Assembly: GCA_002695185.1 (NCBI GenBank)
Contig: NZOF01000016.1
Location: forward strand, 1 to 23,262
Reading direction: 5' to 3'
Source: Erythrobacter sp.
GTDB lineage: Bacteria > Pseudomonadota > Alphaproteobacteria > Sphingomonadales > Sphingomonadaceae
DNA length: 23,262 bases
The position numbers and the translations under genes were made by a program. The notes below the pieces were generated by a model. It had not been told where the DNA came from. It searched no databases and saw only the letters and a program-made list of their open reading frames with translations. Below are positions 8,283 to 15,908 of this stretch, piece by piece; position 1 is the first letter of the stretch; each line of letters opens with the position of its first letter.

Positions 8283-8699
8283 GGAATGGCTGTGTTGGCG
8301 GCTGGCGTATTCGGGAAGGGTCATCTGGGCGAGTGACCGCGTCACTTCGGCAGAGCATATCCGTCCGTCTCGGAAGAGCACGCGCCACATGGTGGGCCCG
8401 CCGATCTCTTCGATCTCGCTTTCCAGATGGCCTCTCAGAAGCACTTCGCCGCGATTGTGGTCCAGCGAATCGATCACGGTTGCCGGGCGACCGGCTGCTT
8501 CACGGAATCGGCGATCTTCCTCGATATATCTGTCCCGTCCGACGATGCTTCTGCCGGTGGCATCGTAGAATCGGAAATCCTCGGTAAGGTACTGATCGAT
8601 ATTGGAATAATCCATCCGGCTTACCGCCGAAACCAGATCCCGCACCAGCATTTCGCGCTGGCGCTTCTGACTAACCCGATTGAGGATTGTGGAAAGCAT
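8274..8699 (-). CDS. SnoaL-like / NTF2-fold protein
   Basis: This 141-residue soluble protein has the size and pattern of a SnoaL-like NTF2 fold: an N-terminal helix, then ...MDYSNIDQYLTEDFRFYDATGRSIVGRDRYIEEDRRF and a set of beta strands (ATVIDSLDHNRGEVLLRGHLESEI...MWRVLFRDGRICSAEV). Such proteins include small-molecule isomerases and cyclases as well as non-enzymatic binding proteins. No catalytic residues can be assigned. ATG 8699 is the only good start. Immediately upstream lies a strong palindrome (8702-8732) that would bury the only candidate ribosome binding site, AAGGG. The 3' end overlaps the convergent sulfotransferase gene by 9 nt. Confidence 0.75.
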   Translation of the reverse strand: MLSTILNRVSQKRQREMLVRDLVSAVSRMDYSNIDQYLTEDFRFYDATGRSIVGRDRYIEEDRRFREAAGRPATVIDSLDHNRGEVLLRGHLESEIEEIGGPTMWRVLFRDGRICSAEVTRSLAQMTLPEYASRQHSHSSA

Positions 8700-8701
8700 A
8701 A

Positions 8702-8732
8702 CGGGTACACCCTTACCATAAGGGGGTACCCG
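8702..8732. promoter_or_regulatory. Near-perfect 14-bp palindrome abutting the SnoaL-like start codon
   Basis: CGGGTACACCCTTA (8702-8715) and TAAGGGGGTACCCG (8719-8732) are reverse complements at 13 of 14 positions around a 3-nt centre. On the minus strand the element ends 2 nt before the ATG of the SnoaL-like gene and contains AAGGG, the only Shine-Dalgarno candidate. It has the form of a dimeric repressor operator, but as RNA it would be a strong hairpin hiding the ribosome binding site. No T-tract follows, so it is not a normal terminator for ndk. Confidence 0.65.
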
Positions 8733-8760
8733 CTGCCTATTTCATATGTTTTACCCGATC

Positions 8761-8779
8761 GAAACTATAACTAAGTTTC
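8761..8779. promoter_or_regulatory. Second inverted repeat, probable promoter region of the SnoaL-like gene
   Basis: GAAACT (8761-8766) and AGTTTC (8774-8779) form perfect 6-bp arms around a 7-nt AT-rich spacer. On the minus strand this contains TATAGT, a plausible -10. A weak -35, TTGCGT, lies 19 nt upstream of it. The local AT-richness contrasts with the surrounding genes. The promoter assignment is weak. Confidence 0.35.
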
Positions 8780-8794
8780 AAATGCGGGACGCAA

Positions 8795-9217
8795 TCAGCC
8801 GACGATTTCGTCTTCGTTGAAGAAGAATTCGATCTCGGTCTTGGCGTTCTCGTCGCTGTCCGAACCGTGGACCGAGTTGGCTTCGATCGATTCCGCATAG
8901 GTCTTGCGGATCGTGCCTTCGTCTGCATCGGCCGGGTTAGTAGCGCCCATTACGTCACGGTTGCGCTTCACGGCGTCTTCACCTTCGAGCACCTGAACCA
9001 CGACCGGGCCGGAGATCATGAAGTCGACCAGTTCGCCGTAGAAGGGGCGTTCCTTGTGAACGGCGTAGAAGCCTTCGGCCTGTTCCTTGGTCATCTGGAT
9101 ACGCTTCGATGCGACGACGCGCAGGCCGGCATCTTCAAGCATCTTGGTAACCGCGCCGGTCAGGTTGCGGCGGGTGGCATCGGGCTTGATGATCGAAAAG
9201 GTGCGGGTAACCGCCAT
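8795..9217 (-). CDS. ndk: Nucleoside diphosphate kinase
   Basis: This enzyme balances NTP and dNTP pools by moving the gamma-phosphate through a phosphohistidine. The 140-residue protein has the canonical N-terminus ([11 protein letters not shown], Lys11), Tyr51, and the active-site motif NSVHGSDS with His117, all at family-standard positions. ATG 9217 was chosen over the in-frame ATG two codons upstream because AAGGA is 8 nt ahead of it and the family begins MAxTRTFSI. It is probably monocistronic, with the lipoprotein gene ending 89 nt upstream. Confidence 0.97.
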   Translation of the reverse strand: MAVTRTFSIIKPDATRRNLTGAVTKMLEDAGLRVVASKRIQMTKEQAEGFYAVHKERPFYGELVDFMISGPVVVQVLEGEDAVKRNRDVMGATNPADADEGTIRKTYAESIEANSVHGSDSDENAKTEIEFFFNEDEIVG

Positions 9218-9306
9218 GTTCAAGTTCCTTGCGAAATATGGTTGTCGATTTTTAGGAGAGTGTTCTCGCGCGCGCCCCTAGCGTGCGCACGCGCGGACGG
9301 CAAGAT

Positions 9307-9828
9307 TTACCGCAGACCGCTGGTGACGCTGACCTGCCCTTCAGTCTGCCGGGCCTTGCGCGTGACCTGCAGCGCAAAGCTTGTCCGGTCTGCCGAATTC
9401 TCGCCGCCCAGCGTGGTGGTTTCCCGAGCGTCGACCTCCACCTCCACATCGATACCGGCATCTTCCGCCTGCATGCGATAGAAATCGACCACGCTTGCCC
9501 GCGGATCTGGGGTGGTGAATTCGACTGTGACGAAGGCACCCTCGCCCTGCTCCACCCAGGTCGTATTAGTGATTTGCGCATTGGGATAAGCGGTGAACGG
9601 CGGCGGAAAGCGCGCTTCGACCTCGCTGCCGGCAAGCATCCTTGTGGTCACCCCGTCGGAATCGGTCAGCGTTGCGCGCACTTCGCCACTTTCCGGATCG
9701 ATGTCGTAAGAGCCGATGGGCTCTGCAATCTCTTCCCGCTCACCCTCGCCAGCATCCTCCTCATCCGCCTTGGTGCAGGCAGACAAGGTCAGGGCGGGAA
9801 TAAGGATGACGGGAAGCAGATGTCTCAT
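9307..9828 (-). CDS. Small lipoprotein, unknown function
   Basis: This 173-residue protein starts MRHLLPVILIPALTLSAC, a type II signal peptide with lipobox LSAC and lipidated Cys18. A Glu/Asp-rich linker (about 19-36) follows, then one compact domain of mixed strands (about 37-173). No known domain was recognised. The start is ATG 9828, placed by the lipobox and supported by GAGAGAG just upstream. A longer in-frame extension overlaps holC and is rejected. Location in the inner or outer membrane cannot be decided. Confidence 0.8.
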   Translation of the reverse strand: MRHLLPVILIPALTLSACTKADEEDAGEGEREEIAEPIGSYDIDPESGEVRATLTDSDGVTTRMLAGSEVEARFPPPFTAYPNAQITNTTWVEQGEGAFVTVEFTTPDPRASVVDFYRMQAEDAGIDVEVEVDARETTTLGGENSADRTSFALQVTRKARQTEGQVSVTSGLR

Positions 9829-9868
9829 GCTCTCTCGACGGGCGAGAGGCAGGCGGGTTCCTGCAAAT

Positions 9869-10309
9869 TCAGCGGCCTTCGCGCCAGCCGCCTTCCGGTG
9901 TCTGCTTGAAGATGCGGTTGTCGATGGCGTCTCTTGCGGCAAGATCGCGCCACAGTGTGCGGGCATTGTCGGTCGCGTCGGCATCGAACAATAGCATCAC
10001 ACGGTCGAACGCAGTCGCCTCTTCGCGCCATTTTCCATCGGCAAGGATGGCCATGCGGGCATCGTTCGGTGCCGCGCAATCCGCAGACAGGAGGATCGGC
10101 TGGCGCGATGCATGGGGGCCATCGACCGGGCCATTGGCCAAAAATGCGCCGCCGCCTTGGCCCCACAATGTCTGCGAAAGGCCCTCGCGCACCTCGGCAT
10201 CTTCGGCCACGACAACCAGGCGTTCGCCCGCCTGCAAAACCTTGCGAGCAAGCTTGCCCACCGTCACATCCACCGGATCGCGGCTGAGCTGATAGAAATC
10301 GACACGCAT
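9869..10309 (-). CDS. holC: DNA polymerase III chi subunit
   Basis: HolC links the clamp-loader complex (through psi) to single-strand binding protein during replication. The 146-residue protein shows the family pattern: MRVDFYQLS at the start, a first strand/helix with KLARKVLQAGERLVVVAEDAE, a DxxLW-like SQTLWG, PILLS, and FDRVMLLFDADATDNARTLWRDL near the C-terminus. AGGA lies 9 nt upstream of ATG 10309. It lies just downstream of pepA, as holC does in many proteobacteria, separated only by a 50-residue DUF2256 gene. Confidence 0.9.
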   Translation of the reverse strand: MRVDFYQLSRDPVDVTVGKLARKVLQAGERLVVVAEDAEVREGLSQTLWGQGGGAFLANGPVDGPHASRQPILLSADCAAPNDARMAILADGKWREEATAFDRVMLLFDADATDNARTLWRDLAARDAIDNRIFKQTPEGGWREGR

Positions 10310-10343
10310 ATCTATGTCCTACCGCTCCGCTGCTTAATGAAGA

Positions 10344-10496
10344 TTAGCCCTCACCGGATTTGGTCCGGCGGCACCGTTCGGAACAATAGCGGACATTGTC
10401 CCAGTCGCGCGCCCATTTCTTGCGCCAGGCGAAACTGAGGCCGCAAGTTGCGCAGACCTTTGTCGGAAGGTCTGCCTTGCGCCTCATCTTCGCCAT
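10344..10496 (-). CDS. DUF2256 zinc-ribbon-like protein, 50 residues
   Basis: Reading the minus strand gives 50 codons from ATG 10496 to TAA 10344. The protein begins [20 protein letters not shown] and continues with [26 protein letters not shown]. The CxxC at 15/18 and CxxxC at 38/42, with the WRKKWARxWDxVxYCSxRCRR signature, identify DUF2256. The four cysteines suggest a small zinc-binding fold. The very basic surface would suit nucleic-acid binding, but no function is established. It lies 15 nt after the pepA stop and 34 nt before holC on the same strand, so it is probably co-transcribed. GAGG overlapping the pepA stop may serve as its ribosome binding site. Confidence 0.85.
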   Translation of the reverse strand: MAKMRRKADLPTKVCATCGLSFAWRKKWARDWDNVRYCSERCRRTKSGEG

Positions 10497-10511
10497 GACG
10501 CTGTTGCCGCC

Positions 10512-11969
10512 TCAGCCTTCTGCCGTATCCGCGATCAGGCGGTCGATCAGGCGCACACCGAAACCGGTTGCACCCTTGCCCCAGGTACGGCCGGGCTTGT
10601 CCGACCATGCCGTGCCGGCAATGTCGATATGGGCCCATGGCGTATCGTCGAGGATGAAGCGCTGGAGGAATTGCGCGGCCGTGATCGAGCCTGCACCCTT
10701 GCCGCCGATGTTCTTCATGTCGGCGATCGGGCTGTCGATCAGCTTGTCGTAAGCGTTCCCGATCGGCATGCGCCACACCTTGTCGCCCACGGCCTCGCCA
10801 GCGTCGGCCAGTTCCTTGGACAGCGTGTCGTCGTTCGAGAACAGACCGGCATATTCATTGCCCAGCGAAATGATGATCGCACCCGTCAGCGTGGCGAAAT
10901 CGACGATACGCGCAGGCTTGAACTCGGTCTGGGTCCAGTGCAGCGCATCGGCCAGCACGAGGCGGCCTTCGGCGTCGGTGTTGAGGATTTCGATGGTCTG
11001 GCCGCTCATGGAGGTGACCACATCGCCCGGACGCTGTGCGTTACCGTCGGGCATGTTTTCCACCAGGCCCATGACGCCCACGACATTGGCCTTCGCCTTG
11101 CGCTTGACCAGCGACAGCATGCCGCCAGCAACTGCGCCGGCGCCGCCCATGTCCCACTTCATGTCTTCCATGCCGGGTCCCGGCTTGATCGAGATGCCGC
11201 CGGTGTCGAAGGTCACGCCCTTGCCGACGAATGCGGTAGGCGCTTCGCTGCCGCCGCCGTTCCAGCGGATCGCGAGGATGCGCGATTCGCGCGAGGAACC
11301 CTGCCCGACGCCGAGCAGCGACCCCATGCCGAGTTCTTCCATCTGCGCTTCGTCGAGCACGACGAGTTCGGCGCCGGTCCCTTCGAACCGTTCCTTACAA
11401 CGGGCCACGAAGCTTTCGGGATAGATGATGTTGGCCGGTTCGGTGACCAGCTCACGCGTGAATTCCACGCCTTCTGCCAGCGCGGATGCTTCGGTCCAGG
11501 CATCTTCGATACCGTCCGGGCCGCCGACCACGGTCACGCTTTCGAGCGTGATCTTCTGATCGTCCTTCATCTTGGTGCGATAGATATCGTACCGCCAGTT
11601 GCGCAGCCGCAGGCCGAGCAGGACGTGCGCCGCTTCGTCTGCTGACAGGTCGCTTTCGGTCAGGTCGAGCACCAGTTCCTTGTCGCCGCTCGACTGGTAT
11701 TTACCGGCCAGCGCAGCGCCGGCCTTTTCCAGATTGGCGAGACGGGCGTCGGAATTCTTTTCGCCTGCGCCGGCCAGTGCCAGCCGGGCAACCTCGCCCC
11801 CATCTTCGACGAAGCCGTCGAAGGTCTGGCCGGTGTTGCCGCGGAAACGCGCTGCCTCTGCGCCTGCGCGCATCGCGGCATTGGTGGCAGAAGGAAGCTT
11901 GCCCTTGTCGACCACATGCGCAATTAGGCGCGCGCCTTGCGGACGGGACTGATTGAACTGAATGTGCAT
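10512..11969 (-). CDS. pepA: Leucyl aminopeptidase (M17)
   Basis: PepA is a hexameric cytoplasmic aminopeptidase that removes N-terminal leucine and other residues. In E. coli it also binds DNA. The 485-residue protein has the M17 metal ligands Lys250 and Asp255 (GKGVTFDTGG), Asp273, and Asp332/Glu334 within the signature NTDAEGRLVLADAL (330-343). The N-terminal 165 residues form the variable domain. ATG 11969 has GGAG just upstream. An extension to 12071 would cross into the divergent lptD region and lacks conservation. pepA, DUF2256 and holC form one minus-strand unit. Confidence 0.95.
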   Translation of the reverse strand: MHIQFNQSRPQGARLIAHVVDKGKLPSATNAAMRAGAEAARFRGNTGQTFDGFVEDGGEVARLALAGAGEKNSDARLANLEKAGAALAGKYQSSGDKELVLDLTESDLSADEAAHVLLGLRLRNWRYDIYRTKMKDDQKITLESVTVVGGPDGIEDAWTEASALAEGVEFTRELVTEPANIIYPESFVARCKERFEGTGAELVVLDEAQMEELGMGSLLGVGQGSSRESRILAIRWNGGGSEAPTAFVGKGVTFDTGGISIKPGPGMEDMKWDMGGAGAVAGGMLSLVKRKAKANVVGVMGLVENMPDGNAQRPGDVVTSMSGQTIEILNTDAEGRLVLADALHWTQTEFKPARIVDFATLTGAIIISLGNEYAGLFSNDDTLSKELADAGEAVGDKVWRMPIGNAYDKLIDSPIADMKNIGGKGAGSITAAQFLQRFILDDTPWAHIDIAGTAWSDKPGRTWGKGATGFGVRLIDRLIADTAEG

Positions 11970-12069
11970 GGATTCTCCAGAATTCTCTAATGAGCGGGAC
12001 GCGCCCGAAAGCTGCAAGTCCCGAACGAACGCGATTGCGATTAGGCGTGGCCGGTGCGATAGGCAAGCC

Positions 12070-14430
12070 ATGCACCGTGACCGCGCCCTTCCGTCGAATC
12101 ACGTGATGCATCTTCTCGGCACCGCAGTGGCCGGGTTCGCCCTGTGCCATGCCGCGCCGGGCCTTGCGCAGGATGGCGCTGCCACCGGTGCCGGAACCGT
12201 GGAACAACCAGAAGGCGAGAACCCCACCGACCTGCCCGCGCCCGTTCAGGACAGCGAAGAGCCGGTCGTGATCGCCAGCGATGGCGATCTGCCCGCCCCC
12301 AGCCCCGAATTCAACGCGGCGGGCGAGCGGCAGATATCCTTTGCTGCCGATATCCTAAGCTACGATTCCGATGGCGAGACCACCACGGCAGAGGGAGACG
12401 TCGTGCTGCAGTCGGGTGACCGGTCGCTGCGTGCGAACAGCGTCACCTGGAACCAGCGCACCGGCCTCATCACCGCCACCGGCAATGTCCGCTTCGTGGA
12501 CGAGAACGGCAACCAGCTCTTCACCGAAAGTGTGGAGCTGACCGACGAGTTCGAAGCAGGGGCGATGGAAGACCTGCTGCTCGCGCTGCGTCAGGGCGGC
12601 CGCCTCGCGGCCAATCGCGGCATTCGCGAAAGCGACGGCACGATCGCGCTGGAGGAAGCGGCCTACAGCGCCTGCGACGTCGTGACCCCACAGGGCTGCG
12701 ACAAGGAACCCAGCTGGCGGATCACAGCCGACCGCGTGACCTACGACCCGGCAGAGGCCAAGGTCAGCTTCACGGGAGCCTATCTGGAAGTGTTCGGCCA
12801 GCGCCTGCTTCCGCTTCCGGGCCTGTCCGTGCGCACCGATGGCGGGGCCGTGGGGGGCTTTCTCGTACCCGATGTCCGCGTTTCGGAAAGCAACGGGGTC
12901 GAGGTATCGGGCAGCTATTACATGCGCCTGGGGGACAATCGCGACCTGACGCTGTCCGGCTATGTCTTCTCGAAGACCGCGCCGATGGTGTCGGCCCAGT
13001 GGCGGCACCTGACCGGCAAGGGCGCATACCAGATCACCGGCTATGCCACGCACAGCCGCCGCATTTCCAACTTCACCGGGGAAGAGACCTCGTCGCAGGC
13101 CGATCCGCGCGGTTATGTTTTCGCGAACGGCAAGTTCCAGTTCACCCCGAAATGGAGCCTGACCAGCTCGCTCAGGCTGGCCACCGACAAGACCTTCCTG
13201 CGGCGCTACGATATCAGCCGCGACGACCGGCTGCGCTCGCACCTCAGCCTCGAGCGGATGGATGCCGATTCCTATTTCGCGGTCGAAGGCTGGGCCACGC
13301 AGACCCTCCGCCTGAACCAGGATCAGGACACCGTTCCCGTGGCCCTGCCGCTGGTGGATTATCGCCGCCGCCTTGCCGAACCCGTGCTCGATGGCCAGAT
13401 CGATCTTCAGCTCAACACCATGGCTGTCACGCGCGATATCGGACAGGATACGCAGCGCGCATTCGCCAGGGCGGAATGGTCGCGGCGAAGCATCACCGGG
13501 ATGGGTCAGGTCTTCACGCTGACCGGCATGCTGCGCGGCGATGTCTATCACTCGGACGACAATCTCGAGAACCCGAACCCCTATTATCGCGGCGATTCAG
13601 GGTGGCAGACGCGCGGCGTCGCACTGGCCGCCGCCGATGTGGAATGGCCCTTTGTCGGCAGCGTCGCCGGCTTCGAGCAGGTCTTCACCCCGCGCCTGCA
13701 ACTGGTCGCCACGCCGGAAATCAAGAACCTCGCCATTCCGAACGAGGACGCGCGGGCGATCGATCTGGAGGACTCGAACCTCTTCGCGCTGAACCGCTTC
13801 CCCGGATATGACCGGGTGGAAGATGGCGCGCGCGTCACTTACGGCTTCGACTGGAAGCTGCGCCGCCCGGGCGTGGAAATCTTCACCACGCTTGGCCAGT
13901 CCTATCGCCTCGATGCCGATCGCGACATTTTCCCCGATGGCACCGGCCTGTCCGAACGGGTCAGCGATTTCGTGGGCCGGACGGAAGTGCGCTATCGCGA
14001 TTTCCTCAAGCTTGCCCACCGTTACCGGCTGGACAAGGACAATTTTGCCGTGCGCCGCAACGAATTCGACGCGACGGTCGGCACCAGCCGTACCTATGCC
14101 GAAATCGGCTATCTCCGGCTCAACCGCAATATCGACACCGTGGAAGACCTGCAGGACCGCGAGGAATTGCGCGCCGCGGTGCGCGTTGCCTTCGCCAATT
14201 ACTGGTCGGTGTTCGGTTCGGGCGTATTCAACCTGACCGACCGCGAGGAGGACCCCACGCTCACCAGCGACGGCTTCCAGCCCATCCGCACCCGCCTCGG
14301 GGTCGCCTATCAGGACGACTGCCTGGAAATGGGCGCCACCTGGCGGCGGGACTACATCTCCGCAGGGGATGCGCGCCGGGGCGATACCTTCCAGCTCTAC
14401 TTCAGCTTGAAGAATCTGGGCTTCCGATAA
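12070..14430 (+). CDS. lptD: LPS-assembly outer-membrane protein LptD
   Basis: LptD is the outer-membrane barrel that, with LptE, inserts LPS into the outer leaflet. The 786-residue protein has a signal peptide (hydrophobic 14-30, cleavage near 33), an acidic/Pro-rich linker (40-82), an OstA/LptA-like jellyroll domain (about 88-215) with ILSYDSDGETTTAEGDVVLQ and ANSVTWNQRTGLITATGNVRF, and a long C-terminal beta-barrel ending in ...FSLKNLGFR. The mature protein has three cysteines: Cys202 and Cys210 (SACDVVTPQGCDKEPSW) and Cys751. E. coli has four in a different arrangement. The start is uncertain between ATG 12070 and ATG 12106. 12070 has AGG 6 nt upstream. lptF and lptG, often nearby, are absent here. 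Confidence 0.92.
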   Translation: MHRDRALPSNHVMHLLGTAVAGFALCHAAPGLAQDGAATGAGTVEQPEGENPTDLPAPVQDSEEPVVIASDGDLPAPSPEFNAAGERQISFAADILSYDSDGETTTAEGDVVLQSGDRSLRANSVTWNQRTGLITATGNVRFVDENGNQLFTESVELTDEFEAGAMEDLLLALRQGGRLAANRGIRESDGTIALEEAAYSACDVVTPQGCDKEPSWRITADRVTYDPAEAKVSFTGAYLEVFGQRLLPLPGLSVRTDGGAVGGFLVPDVRVSESNGVEVSGSYYMRLGDNRDLTLSGYVFSKTAPMVSAQWRHLTGKGAYQITGYATHSRRISNFTGEETSSQADPRGYVFANGKFQFTPKWSLTSSLRLATDKTFLRRYDISRDDRLRSHLSLERMDADSYFAVEGWATQTLRLNQDQDTVPVALPLVDYRRRLAEPVLDGQIDLQLNTMAVTRDIGQDTQRAFARAEWSRRSITGMGQVFTLTGMLRGDVYHSDDNLENPNPYYRGDSGWQTRGVALAAADVEWPFVGSVAGFEQVFTPRLQLVATPEIKNLAIPNEDARAIDLEDSNLFALNRFPGYDRVEDGARVTYGFDWKLRRPGVEIFTTLGQSYRLDADRDIFPDGTGLSERVSDFVGRTEVRYRDFLKLAHRYRLDKDNFAVRRNEFDATVGTSRTYAEIGYLRLNRNIDTVEDLQDREELRAAVRVAFANYWSVFGSGVFNLTDREEDPTLTSDGFQPIRTRLGVAYQDDCLEMGATWRRDYISAGDARRGDTFQLYFSLKNLGFR

Positions 14431-14556
14431 GGCCGCGATGTTGGCAGCACGGGCCAAACCCGCTATCCGCCACGCGCAATCAGCTACGGTTAAGCCTTTC
14501 GGGGCCAAACCGCAGGCTATCCGGGCGCAAACATGGCGCCGTAAGGGAATACAAGC

Positions 14557-15906
14557 GTGAACGCACATATCGTATCGAAATTCATGGGTTTGACCGCAGC
14601 GGTGGGTCTCGCACTCGGCGCGCCCGGCCTGCACGCGCAGGCCGATGGCCAGGCGGTCGAAGCCAATCCGCTCGGCCTGCCCGACCAGCCGACTCTGCTG
14701 GCCAATCCCAATCCGAACGTCCGCCGCGCCACTGCCGTGGTCAACGGCCACGTCATCACCGGCACCGATCTGGATCAGCGCGTCGCCCTGCTGGTCAATG
14801 CCAACGACACCGAACTTCCGCCGGAAGAGATGGAGCGCGTCCGCTCCCAGGTGCTGCGCAATCTGATCGACGAAACCTTGCAGATCCAGGCGGCGGAAGC
14901 CGAAGACATCGTGATCTCAGACGCAGAGGTGGACCAGACCTTCGCCCGCGTGGCCGCGCAGAACAATCAGCGCGTCGAGGATATGGACCAATATCTCGGC
15001 AGCGTCGGTTCTTCGGCTGCCTCGCTCAAGCGTCAGATCAGGGGCGAACTCGCCTGGCAGCGCCTGCTGCGCCAGAAGGTCTCTTTCTTCGTCAATGTCT
15101 CTGCCGAAGAAGTGAACGAGATGATGGAGCGGCTGGAAGCATCCAAGGGCACCAATGAATATTGGGTCTGGGAAATCTTCCAGTCGGCCACGCCTGAAAA
15201 CGACGCGGCGGTGGAAGCCAATGCCGCCAAGATCATGGAACAGCTGCGCCAGGGCGGCAGCTTCGTTGCCTATGCGCGCCAGTTCTCGGAAGCATCGACG
15301 GCGGCCGTCGGCGGCGATCTGGGCTGGATCAGGCTCCCCCAGCTGGGCGATCCCCAGCTTGAAACCATCGTCGACCAGATGGAACCCGGCCAGCTGGTCG
15401 GACCGCTTAAGATTCCCGGCGGCTACTGGATCGTCTATCTGCGCGACAAGCGCCAGGGGTTGATGGCCGATCCGCGCGATGCCACGCTCAGCCTCAAGCA
15501 GATCCAGATCGGTTTCGATCCGGCTGCACCCGAGGCGCAGAACCAGGCCAAGCTTCAGGCCTTCCTCGGCGGCGTGCAGTCCATGCGCGGCTGCGGCAGT
15601 GCCGATGAAACCGCCGCAGCGCTGGGCGCCAGCGTGGTCACCAACGATCAGATCCGCGCCCGTTCCTTGCCGGAGCAGTTGCAGAACATCGTTCTGGGCC
15701 TCCAGATCGGCGAGACTACCCCGCCCTTCGGTTCGGTCGAGGAAGGCGTGCGCGTGCTCATGCTGTGCGGCAGGGACGATCCCGAAACGGCCGAAGGTCC
15801 GAATTTCGACCAGCTCATGGCGCAGCTCGAGGACGAGCGTACCAACAAGGCCGCCCAGCGTTATCTGCGCGATCTGCGCAACGACGCCTACATCGAATAT
15901 AACTGA
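14557..15906 (+). CDS. surA: Periplasmic peptidyl-prolyl isomerase/chaperone SurA
   Basis: SurA escorts unfolded outer-membrane proteins, including LptD, across the periplasm. The 449-residue protein has a signal peptide (about 1-28, ending GLHAQA), a SurA N-terminal domain (about 55-175, ATAVVNGHVITGTDLDQRV), a clear parvulin domain (200-300, with GGSFVAYARQFSEASTAAVGGDLGWI) and a more divergent second parvulin-like region (about 315-425). GTG 14557 is chosen because AAGGGA is 8 nt upstream. ATG 14584 would cut into the signal peptide. It follows lptD by 126 nt, a classical pairing. Confidence 0.93.
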   Translation: MNAHIVSKFMGLTAAVGLALGAPGLHAQADGQAVEANPLGLPDQPTLLANPNPNVRRATAVVNGHVITGTDLDQRVALLVNANDTELPPEEMERVRSQVLRNLIDETLQIQAAEAEDIVISDAEVDQTFARVAAQNNQRVEDMDQYLGSVGSSAASLKRQIRGELAWQRLLRQKVSFFVNVSAEEVNEMMERLEASKGTNEYWVWEIFQSATPENDAAVEANAAKIMEQLRQGGSFVAYARQFSEASTAAVGGDLGWIRLPQLGDPQLETIVDQMEPGQLVGPLKIPGGYWIVYLRDKRQGLMADPRDATLSLKQIQIGFDPAAPEAQNQAKLQAFLGGVQSMRGCGSADETAAALGASVVTNDQIRARSLPEQLQNIVLGLQIGETTPPFGSVEEGVRVLMLCGRDDPETAEGPNFDQLMAQLEDERTNKAAQRYLRDLRNDAYIEYN

Positions 15907-15908
15907 CG

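Noticed and set aside
8702..8732. Rho-independent terminator for ndk
   Set aside because: The hairpin is strong but is followed by only two T on the minus strand before the next start codon, and it lies 63 nt beyond the ndk stop.
9229..9306. GC-rich palindrome GCGTGC/GCACGC between ndk and the lipoprotein gene as a terminator
   Set aside because: The arms are only 6 bp with no loop and no adjoining T-tract. Such alternating GC stretches are common by chance in this composition.
10629..11645. A 338-codon + strand frame opposite pepA
   Set aside because: It is a shadow of the M17 aminopeptidase. The His/Asp/Arg-rich translation has no family signature.
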